From NCBI RefSeq assembly GCF_023145115.1, contig NZ_JAGLEJ010000005.1, forward strand, positions 83,708 to 147,707: DNA of 64,000 nt, read 5' to 3'. Positions within the stretch are counted from its first letter, which is position 1, and each line of letters starts with the position of its first letter. Of the stretch, positions 19,149 through 25,502 are shown one piece after another. A program made the position numbers and the translations under genes. The notes beneath the pieces are model-generated. The model did no database searches. It saw only the letters and a program-made list of their open reading frames with translations, and was not told the origin of the DNA. Source of the stretch: Algiphilus sp. GTDB taxonomy: Bacteria; Pseudomonadota; Gammaproteobacteria; Nevskiales; Nevskiaceae.

Positions 19149-20015
19149 TCAGACGGCCGGCGCGGAATGCCGTGTGCCGACTGCCCCGGCGGCGCTGCGG
19201 CGTGCCTCGATGGCATCCATCTCGGCGCGCAGTTCGGGCCACGGCGGGATGTTGAAGTCGCGCTCCAGCAGCGTGGGAACCGGACCCAGACACTGATAGG
19301 TGTAATCGAGCAGCGCGAAGACGTCGTCGCACACCGGCGCACCGTGGGTATCGATGCGCAGATCGTCCGGCTCGGTCCAGTGCCCGGCCACGTGCAGGTA
19401 GCGGACGCGCGCCAGCGGCAGGCTGTCGATGAAGGCGCGTGCGTCGTAGCCGGCGTTGATGCTGTTGACGAAGACGTTGTTCACGTCCAGCAGCAGATCG
19501 CAGTCGGCGCGCTCGATGACCGCGTTGATGAAGGCGGACTCGCTCATGCGCGCGCCCGGCGACGCGTAGTACGAAACGTTCTCCAGCGCGATGCGCCGGT
19601 CCAGGATCGCCTGCACGCGCCGGACGCGGCCGGCGACATACTCGACCGCCTCCTCGGTGAAGGGGATCGGCATCAGGTCGTAGAGATGACCGTGGTCACC
19701 GGTGTACGAGAGATGCTCGGTGTAGTCGGCGATGCCGTGCGCGTCCAGGAAGTCGCGGATGCCGCGGACGTGGTCCTCGTCGAGCGGTGCCGGGCCGCCG
19801 ATGTCCAGCGACAGGCCGTGCGTCACGAAGGCGAAGCGCTCGCTGAAGGCGCGGAAGCGCCTCCCCAGTGCACCGCCCACGCCCATCCAGTTCTCGGGCG
19901 CGACCTCGAGGAAGGCCGGCGGGTGCTCGTGATCATCCGCGAGCGGGCCCATCAGGGCCCGCCGCAGACCCACCCCCGTGCCCTGCACGGAGGCGCGATG
20001 CGTGCCGGTGGGCAT
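19149..20015 (-). CDS. hvfB: HvfB/DUF692 MNIO-type RiPP maturase
   Basis: DUF692 multinuclear iron oxidases modify cysteines of short precursor peptides, for example to oxazolone/thioamide or thiooxazole groups that bind copper. The 288-residue length fits. Family segments include VGLRRALMG, FLEVAPENWMG, FVTHGLSLDIGG, DYTEHLSYTGD and LLDVNNVFVNSIN, followed by YLHVAGHW and a late LLERDFNIPPW. These carry the His, Glu, Asp and Asn residues expected to bind the iron centre of the TIM barrel. The start overlaps the stop of hvfA by one base (TGATG), indicating tight coupling of precursor and enzyme. Confidence 0.93.
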   Translation of the reverse strand: MPTGTHRASVQGTGVGLRRALMGPLADDHEHPPAFLEVAPENWMGVGGALGRRFRAFSERFAFVTHGLSLDIGGPAPLDEDHVRGIRDFLDAHGIADYTEHLSYTGDHGHLYDLMPIPFTEEAVEYVAGRVRRVQAILDRRIALENVSYYASPGARMSESAFINAVIERADCDLLLDVNNVFVNSINAGYDARAFIDSLPLARVRYLHVAGHWTEPDDLRIDTHGAPVCDDVFALLDYTYQCLGPVPTLLERDFNIPPWPELRAEMDAIEARRSAAGAVGTRHSAPAV

Positions 20016-20326
20016 CAGCTACCGCACTTGCCCTCGCCGCACTTGCCTTCCGAGCCCTTGGACTCGCCGCACTTGCCTTCACCGCACTTGCCCTCGGCAT
20101 CCTTCTCGTGGCCTTCGCCGCCACACTTGCCCTCACCGCACTTGCCTTCGCCGTCCTTGCCGTGGCCGCCGGCAAGCTGGATCGGCGCCTGGCCGTTCTG
20201 ATAGCCGCTGCCCAGATCGCTGGACTGGAAGGTGGTGCCGGCCGCGGCTGCGGTGCTGGCGAGGAAGGCCGCGCCGCCGACGGTGGCGGCGAACGCGGAG
20301 AGACGGGACTGCTGCTTGGTCTTCAT
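20015..20326 (-). CDS. hvfA: HvfA-type Cys-rich RiPP metallophore precursor
   Basis: A 103-residue precursor. It begins with a basic MKTKQQSR and a hydrophobic export signal ending near STAAAAG. A spacer with YQNGQAPIQLAGG follows, then a low-complexity core in which EGKCG occurs six times as three tandem pairs, giving six cysteines and ending KCGS. In the hvf and buf systems such cysteines are modified by the DUF692 enzyme and the exported peptide binds copper. The ATG at 20326 follows AGGAG. The paired repeats, each pair separated by an acidic or His-containing linker, suggest stepwise internal duplication. Confidence 0.92.
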   Translation of the reverse strand: MKTKQQSRLSAFAATVGGAAFLASTAAAAGTTFQSSDLGSGYQNGQAPIQLAGGHGKDGEGKCGEGKCGGEGHEKDAEGKCGEGKCGESKGSEGKCGEGKCGS

Positions 20327-20392
20327 GGTCGAACTCCTGTGGTCACGACAATCGAAAGGTGGACTGCTTCACGAACGGCTGCTGCCGCAGCT

Positions 20393-21007
20393 CTAGTTGG
20401 AATCGCTTCGCATCAGCCACCGGCGTGCGTGGTCGTCCACGCTCAGCCAGCGGCCACCCCCGGTAAAGAACAGGCTCAGCAGCATCAGGAAGTAGGTCGC
20501 CGCCCACTCGATCCCGTTGTTGCTGACCACGATACTGCCTTGCCCGGTGAGCCATGCATAGTCGCCGTGCTCGCGCAGGATTTCGCGCGCCACCGAGAGG
20601 CGCTGGCGGGCGTCCTCGGCATCCGCGCAGCCCGCGAAGCACAGCGTCGGATCGGCCACCGCCTGCCAGCCGTTCTCCCAGTGCACCGCGAACGCCGCCA
20701 CCGCCATCACCGCCATCAGCGGCACCGCCATCCAGCGCACGGCCGCGCCCAGCAGCAGCGCCACCGCGCCGAGCACCTCGGTCCAAGCGGCCAGCAGCGC
20801 CATCAGCCAGGGCATGGGCAGCCCCAGTCCCCACTCGGGATTGCCGAACCACGCCACGGTGTTGGCGGACGGCCCCAGCCCGTCGAGCTTGTTGGTCCCG
20901 GCCAGCCAGAACACCGGCACCAGGTAGAGCCGGATCAGGAGCGGCGCCAGGAAATCGGCGACACGCGTGGCATCGAGCAGATGCTGCAGCTTGCGGAGCA
21001 GGGGCAC
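20393..21007 (-). CDS. hvfX: DoxX-family membrane protein of the hvf cluster (HvfX/HvfD-like)
   Basis: A 204-residue DoxX-type protein with four membrane segments. It opens with a helix (LLRKLQHLLDATRVADFLAPLL), then LIRLYLVPVFWLAGTNKLDG, a central APWTEVLGAVALLLG-like segment and AFAVHWENGWQAVAD, ending with ATYFLMLLSLFFTGGGRW. DoxX proteins are regular members of hvf/buf copper RiPP clusters and are assumed to help maturation or export. The GTG at 21007 follows GGAGAT. It is the first gene of the unit, 66 bases ahead of hvfA, and lies back to back with an AraC regulator. Two Cys (LCFAGC) in the loop could be metal-related. Confidence 0.88.
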   Translation of the reverse strand: MPLLRKLQHLLDATRVADFLAPLLIRLYLVPVFWLAGTNKLDGLGPSANTVAWFGNPEWGLGLPMPWLMALLAAWTEVLGAVALLLGAAVRWMAVPLMAVMAVAAFAVHWENGWQAVADPTLCFAGCADAEDARQRLSVAREILREHGDYAWLTGQGSIVVSNNGIEWAATYFLMLLSLFFTGGGRWLSVDDHARRWLMRSDSN

Positions 21008-21130
21008 GGCGATCTCCGGTCATGGGAGTGCATACGTTAGACGAGCGCCACCGGATGCCACAGTGCGCTGGCGGCCGCATTCCATGTCCGAACGTCCGGA
21101 TCGGGCCCCGACCCTCGCCGGCGCCGCTAT

Positions 21131-21156
21131 GCTCCGCTCATCCCCTGCAGCGGAGC
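21131..21156 (+). promoter_or_regulatory. Hairpin covering the ribosome site of the AraC-type gene
   Basis: GCTCCGCT (21131-21138) and AGCGGAGC (21149-21156) form a perfect 8-bp stem with a 10-base loop. The right arm contains the GGAG ribosome site of the gene starting at 21163. Folding in RNA would hide the site, hinting at translational control. This is inference from complementarity only. Confidence 0.4.
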
Positions 21157-21162
21157 CCGCCC

Positions 21163-22071
21163 GTGGCCGAGAAGCAACCCGTCGAGGACCTGCTGTCGAC
21201 CGTCCTGCGCGCCTACAACCTGCGCGCCGGCATCTACGAGCACCCCTCGGTCTGCGGTGACTACCAGTTCGGGACCGCCGGCGACGGCAATGCCGGCTTC
21301 CACCTCATCGGCAACGGTTCGTGCTGGGTGCACACCCGCGAGCACGCGCCGATTCCGCTGTCCGCGGGCGACCTGGTCGTCCTGCCGCACGATGCCTGGC
21401 ACGTGCTGCGACCGGACGACCGGACGCCGGACGACCGCGGGATGCGCCAGGCCCACGACCCGGACGCGCCCGCCACCAGCATGCTGTGCGGGCACTTCGA
21501 CTTCGATACCGGGCGGCGCAACCCCATTCTCGATGCCCTGCCCGACATCATCGTCATCCGTGCCGACGACGCCGGCGACCGTCTCCGGCACCTGTCGCGC
21601 CTCATGCTCATCGAGGTCGAGACCCACGACCCCGGGCACGCCCCGGTGCTGGACCGGCTCGCCGACACCCTCTTCGTCATGGTGGTGCGCCACCACGTCT
21701 TCTTCTCCGGCGCCGAGCAGCGCGGCCTGATCGCCGCACTCGCCGATCCGCGGCTGCGCCGCGCCCTCGATGCCATGCACCAGCACCCCGGCGAGAGCTG
21801 GACCCTCGAACGCCTGGCCGGCGAGGCGGCGATGTCGCGCAGCGTCTTCGCGCAGCGTTTCAACGAAGTGCTGGGCACGCCGCCCATCGACTACCTGACG
21901 CGCTGGCGCATGGTCCAGGCCGAACGCATGCTGCGCGACCCGCGCGCCAGCGTCGCCGGCGTGATGGAGGAAGTCGGCTACCAGACCGAGGCCGCGTTCC
22001 GGAAGGCCTTCAAGCGCGTGCACGGCTACGGGCCCGGGCGGTTGCGGCGGCTGTTCCGGCGAGGGGCCTGA
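21163..22071 (+). CDS. AraC family transcriptional regulator (cupin plus HTH)
   Basis: A 302-residue regulator. The N-terminal half is an AraC-type cupin sensor (GNAGFHLIGNGSCWVHT, PIPLSAGDLVVLPHDAWHVL). The C-terminal 100 residues form the double helix-turn-helix: SWTLERLAGEAAMSRSVFAQRFNEVLG, then ASVAGVMEEVGYQTEAAFRKAFKRVHGYGPGRLRR. The GTG at 21163 has GGAG seven bases before it. It is transcribed divergently from hvfX across 155 bases, so it is a candidate regulator of the copper RiPP unit. A role in metal response is a guess from position; members with this cupin usually sense small organic ligands. Confidence 0.88.
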   Translation: MAEKQPVEDLLSTVLRAYNLRAGIYEHPSVCGDYQFGTAGDGNAGFHLIGNGSCWVHTREHAPIPLSAGDLVVLPHDAWHVLRPDDRTPDDRGMRQAHDPDAPATSMLCGHFDFDTGRRNPILDALPDIIVIRADDAGDRLRHLSRLMLIEVETHDPGHAPVLDRLADTLFVMVVRHHVFFSGAEQRGLIAALADPRLRRALDAMHQHPGESWTLERLAGEAAMSRSVFAQRFNEVLGTPPIDYLTRWRMVQAERMLRDPRASVAGVMEEVGYQTEAAFRKAFKRVHGYGPGRLRRLFRRGA

Positions 22072-22121
22072 CGGCGACGGCGGAAACGCGGAATCGCACG
22101 CAATCGGGACAGCGCGCGCAC

Positions 22122-22201
22122 CGGGGACAGTATACTTATTTTATCGCGCCAGAGTCAGCGGCCTTGCCTCTCGCCTGGATAAAATAAGTATACTGTCCCC
22201 G
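22122..22201. mobile_element. 80-bp element with perfect 23-bp inverted repeats (MITE-like)
   Basis: Left arm CGGGGACAGTATACTTATTTTAT lies at 22122-22144 and its exact complement lies at 22179-22201. A 34-base GC-rich centre separates them. Arms of the GGGGACAGTATACTTATTT type occur widely in gammaproteobacteria near REP-associated (Y1) transposase genes. The element has no coding capacity, sits in the gap between convergent genes and is a candidate for mobilisation in trans. It would also fold as a strong hairpin that could end transcription from both sides. Confidence 0.8.
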
Positions 22202-22232
22202 ATCTTCGCCTGCAGGCGCCCCGATCTACGGC

Positions 22233-23513
22233 TTACCCGAACCAGGGCCCGGAAATCTGGAAGGTCACGCCGCCCAGCCCTGGCCCGCCGGCATTCGGCC
22301 CGCGCTGCGAGTTGACGAAGAAGTGCCGACCGTCCGGCGAGAACGCGGGTCCGGTGAGCTCGCTCGCCTCGTGGCCGGTCAGCCGCAGCAAGTGCACCAG
22401 CTCGCCGTTCGGGCGGATGGCGACGACGTCCTGCTCGCCGGACTTGTCCTCGACCACGACGACATCCCCGCCGGGGGTGACCACGATGTTGTCGACGGAA
22501 TCGAGGATGGGATCCTCGAACCAGTTGTCGTCGTAGATGACGCGCACGGTGCCGTCGGCGATGTCGTGGGCCCAGATGCGCCGGTCGCCCTTGGTCGCGA
22601 AGTAGATCTGGCCGTTGTGGTACCAGATGCCCTCGCCGCCGTCGAAGGCGGTGGACTCGGGCACCTGCAGGCGGGTGGCGGTACCGGTGAGCACGCCGCC
22701 GAGCACGGGGTTGGGGTTGGGCACGTCCAGCCACTCGACCGCGAAGGGTACGGAGGTCACGGCGCGGTCGTCGGAATCCAGCGTCTCGGCATCGATGAGC
22801 ACCTGCATGACCTGCAGGCGACCGATGGTGAGATCGGGGCGGCCGCCGACGTTGGGCGTGTCCGGCACGAAGCGGTAGAAGCGGCCGTCGCCCTCGTCCT
22901 CGGTCTCGTAGACGATGTTGGTGGCCGGATCGACCGCCGCGGCCTCGTGCGAGAAGGTGCCCAGCGCGCGCAGGCGGGTAGCGCTCTCCTGCCCGAAGGG
23001 GTCGCATTCCCAGATATTGCCGAGACCGTACTCCTCGCCCGAGAGCCAGGTGTTCCACGGCGTGATGCCGCCGGCGCAGTTGATGCGGCTGCGCGCGCCG
23101 GACAGGATGTTGTAGCCGTCGACGATTTCGCCGGCGGCGTTGAAGCGCAGCGCGTTGACGCCGCCGGGCAGGAACTCGCGGTTGCAGACGTAGACCCAGC
23201 CACCGTCCTCGGTGGCGTAGGTGGCGCCGCCATCCGGGTCCGTGTGCCAGAGGAGGTTGGTGTTGGGCACCAGGCGGTTGGCCTCGGCGATGGCGGTGGC
23301 CGTGAAGCCCTCGGGCAGCATCAGGCCGTTGCCGTCGGGCGCCTGCAGCGGGCCCAGCCGCGCCAGCGACGGCCCGTCGCCGCCACCGGTGCCGGTGTCC
23401 ATGCCGCCGTCGCTGCCGCAACCGGTGAGCGCCTGGCCCAGCGCGACGTAGGAGAGGCCGGCCGCCGTTCCCTGGAGAACGCGGCGACGGGATAACGGAA
23501 GCGATGACGGCAT
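22233..23513 (-). CDS. PhoX family phosphatase (DUF839), Tat-exported lipoprotein-like
   Basis: A 426-residue secreted protein. The N-terminus has a twin-arginine signal (LSRRRVLQGTAAGLSYVALG) followed by LTGCGSDGG, which could also serve as a lipobox. The rest is a beta-propeller of the PhoX family with YVCNREFLPGG, RINCAGGITPWNTWLSGEE, SHEAAAVDPATNIVYETEDEG and a late DNIVVTPGGDVVVVEDKSG. PhoX enzymes are calcium- and iron-dependent alkaline phosphatases acting outside the cytoplasm. The conserved CAGG-TPW-TWLSGEE motif with its Cys supports the active-site assignment. The ATG at 23513 is chosen because it starts right before the Tat motif. Substrate may be a phosphate ester, but many DUF839 proteins are uncharacterised. 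Confidence 0.85.
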   Translation of the reverse strand: MPSSLPLSRRRVLQGTAAGLSYVALGQALTGCGSDGGMDTGTGGGDGPSLARLGPLQAPDGNGLMLPEGFTATAIAEANRLVPNTNLLWHTDPDGGATYATEDGGWVYVCNREFLPGGVNALRFNAAGEIVDGYNILSGARSRINCAGGITPWNTWLSGEEYGLGNIWECDPFGQESATRLRALGTFSHEAAAVDPATNIVYETEDEGDGRFYRFVPDTPNVGGRPDLTIGRLQVMQVLIDAETLDSDDRAVTSVPFAVEWLDVPNPNPVLGGVLTGTATRLQVPESTAFDGGEGIWYHNGQIYFATKGDRRIWAHDIADGTVRVIYDDNWFEDPILDSVDNIVVTPGGDVVVVEDKSGEQDVVAIRPNGELVHLLRLTGHEASELTGPAFSPDGRHFFVNSQRGPNAGGPGLGGVTFQISGPWFG

Positions 23514-23619
23514 GGCGGAATCCGGGTGCGGGTGGACAGGCGGCGCGCGATTGTCGGTGCCGAATATGACAGCGCCATGACCGTCCCGCAGTCGCGCAAA
23601 TTGCGGAATCGGCCCGGCG

Positions 23620-24528
23620 TCAGCCCCCGCTGACGTTGCGCGACAGCCAGCCGCCCACCCGCGCGGCGGCGGTGTCCGGATGCTCGAGCATGAAGCAGTG
23701 CCCGCCCGGCGTGCCCTCGGCCTCGAGCTGCGGCTGCAGGCGCGCCGCGCGCCGCGCCGACGGCGCCATGAAGAAGTAGCTGCCGACGCCGTAGTAGAGG
23801 AAGGTGGGCACCGGCAGCCGCGGCAGATCCCGCCACGGATACAGCGGGTTCTCGAAGATCTGCGCTTCCAGCTCGGGGTCGCAGGCCAGCGCGCGTCCGT
23901 CGTCGGCATCGCGGGTGGCGTGGCGGACGAAATCGTCCAGCGCTTCGTCGCACCAGCCCGCGTAGATGCCGCGGCCGCGCAGGCGTTCGCGGGCGGTGTC
24001 GGCATCCGCCCAGGCGCTGCGCCGGCGGCGCGCCCCGGCCGCGAAGGGATGCCGACCGAGCGCGGCGGCCAGCTTGGTGCCCAGCCAGTAGCGCGGCGGC
24101 AGGAAGATGGGGTCGAGCAGCACCAGCGCCGCGAAGCGCTCCGGGTTCTGGATGACCGCGCGCAGGCTCAGCGCGGCGCCGAAGCTGTGCCCCATCGCGA
24201 TCAGCGGTGCCGGCGGGGCTTTCTGCGCCAGGGCGCCGTGGATGCGCGTCATGGTCGCGGGCACGCCCGCGAAGTCGCGCGCCGGGTCGGACTCGCCGTG
24301 TCCCTCGATGTCGTGGGTGATCAGGCCCAGCCGCGGGTCGAGCCGGCGCAGGAAGGACCAGTAGACGCCGCCGCAGAAACCGTTGCCGTGCAGCCAGTGC
24401 ACGGTGGGCATGCCGGGCGCGGCGTCGCGTCTGCGGCCGCGCACGGTGACGCCGTCGCTGCCGGTATACGCCCAGGCCGCCAGCGACCCGTAGGCGGTTT
24501 CGTCGGTGCCGTCCGCGAAGGCGTTCAT
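23620..24528 (-). CDS. Alpha/beta hydrolase
   Basis: A 302-residue serine hydrolase of the alpha/beta fold. It shows VHWLHGNGFCGGVYW (oxyanion HGNG), the nucleophile elbow GHSFG in LIAMGHSFGAALSL, and a candidate catalytic His in GGHCFMLEHPD near the end. FLYYGVGSYFF precedes the late acid position. No signal peptide is present, so it should be cytoplasmic. Likely substrates are esters or amides of small molecules, but none can be named. Its start overlaps the stop of the upstream gene by four bases (ATGA), so both are translated together. Confidence 0.85.
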   Translation of the reverse strand: MNAFADGTDETAYGSLAAWAYTGSDGVTVRGRRRDAAPGMPTVHWLHGNGFCGGVYWSFLRRLDPRLGLITHDIEGHGESDPARDFAGVPATMTRIHGALAQKAPPAPLIAMGHSFGAALSLRAVIQNPERFAALVLLDPIFLPPRYWLGTKLAAALGRHPFAAGARRRRSAWADADTARERLRGRGIYAGWCDEALDDFVRHATRDADDGRALACDPELEAQIFENPLYPWRDLPRLPVPTFLYYGVGSYFFMAPSARRAARLQPQLEAEGTPGGHCFMLEHPDTAAARVGGWLSRNVSGG

Positions 24529-25115
24529 GCCGCGCTCCGCTGGTAGTCCCAGCTCAGCAGCCAGACCGGAGCGTCGCCGGTGTTCTCGGTGACGCAGGGC
24601 CGCATGGTGGAGGGATGCGCCAGCATGCCACCCTCGGCGAAGCGCTTCGGCGGCGTGACCGGGTCCATGTGCAGGGTGTGGTGGCGCAACTCGAGACCGT
24701 CGCCGCGCACCAGCATGACCACCGACGCGGTGCCGGCGCCGTGCGGGCGCAGCGGCAGCTCGCGCTGCGGCGGCACCATGATGGCCTGCGCCTGCTCGGT
24801 GCGCGCATTGACGCCCAGCATGGACGTGACCAGCTTCCAGGCTCGGGTGTCCACCACGTTCAGCGCCTCGTCGTCCCAGGCCAGCACCTCGTCGAGCACG
24901 AAGGCACCGCCGGCGATGGGCTCGAGCCGCCCGCGGTCGGCGGCGGCCGCTTCCAGCGTGGCGAGCAGCGCCGGCAGGTAGCGCGCGCTGTCGCTGAAGG
25001 CGATGGCGCCGATGGTGGGCTGGGTGTGGAAGAGGTCGATGGCCGCGTCCTCCGGCCAGGTGGGCAGATGGCCGTCCTGGAACGGGATCAGGCGGTGCGG
25101 TCGATGGGTGCGCAC
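24525..25115 (-). CDS. Conserved-looking hypothetical protein coupled to the hydrolase
   Basis: A 196-residue soluble protein not recognised as a known family. Visible features are FQDGHLPTWPEDAAIDLFHTQP near the start, TIGAIAFSDSARYLPALLATLEAAA, FVLDEVLAWDDEALNVVDTRAW, and a beta-rich end with TASVVMLVRGDGLELRHHTLHMDP and TENTGDAPVWLLSWDY. The second half could be a cupin-like barrel. It overlaps the alpha/beta hydrolase by ATGA, so the two may act in one pathway. The GTG at 25115 is chosen because coding signal weakens upstream; the frame is open to 25349 and other starts cannot be excluded. Confidence 0.6.
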   Translation of the reverse strand: MRTHRPHRLIPFQDGHLPTWPEDAAIDLFHTQPTIGAIAFSDSARYLPALLATLEAAAADRGRLEPIAGGAFVLDEVLAWDDEALNVVDTRAWKLVTSMLGVNARTEQAQAIMVPPQRELPLRPHGAGTASVVMLVRGDGLELRHHTLHMDPVTPPKRFAEGGMLAHPSTMRPCVTENTGDAPVWLLSWDYQRSAA

Positions 25116-25379
25116 GCGGGCTTCCGAAGGCAAAGGATCAGTCTGCCACAGGCGCCTGCGCGCCCCCGCCCGCGTCCGGCCTGCGACCACTTTGCGCGCA
25201 GGCGCCATGTGCCTGTTTGCACGAGCGATTTTCCGCCGGGAACGGTTTGCTGCAGTGCAACTATGGACAACCCGTGCGGGGAACGGCATGGCCGCGCAAG
25301 TGTCTGATTCGGGCCGGGATACGGACGCCGGAAGTGGAGTTGTCCACAAGTTGTACGCCGCCTATGCACCCTTTGTTAA

Positions 25380-25427
25380 ACACAGCATCTTGCGTTGGGC
25401 CTATCGACAACACACTACATCTGGTGC
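25380..25427 (+). promoter_or_regulatory. Tandem NrdR boxes in the nrdA promoter
   Basis: ACACAGCATCTTGCGT (25380-25395) and ACACTACATCTGGTGC (25412-25427) both resemble the 16-base NrdR box (ACAC, AT-rich centre, GTGT-like end). They start exactly 32 bases apart, the three-turn spacing typical for NrdR. The wider 25116-25502 gap holds no gene. TTGTCCACA at 25340-25348 resembles a DnaA box with one mismatch, but its role is uncertain. The boxes predict repression of nrdAB by NrdR when dATP/ATP ratios are high. Confidence 0.75.
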
Positions 25428-25502
25428 ATCGTTCTTTCTCAGGCCCGCGCGCGCACCGGGTCCATCAGGCCAACACCACATTGCCGGGGAGGCAGCCAGC
25501 CC

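Noticed and set aside
25262..25410. DnaA boxes in the nrdA upstream region
   Set aside because: TTGTCCACA and similar strings each miss the consensus by at least one base and are not clustered in a recognisable way, so they are mentioned only as weak candidates.
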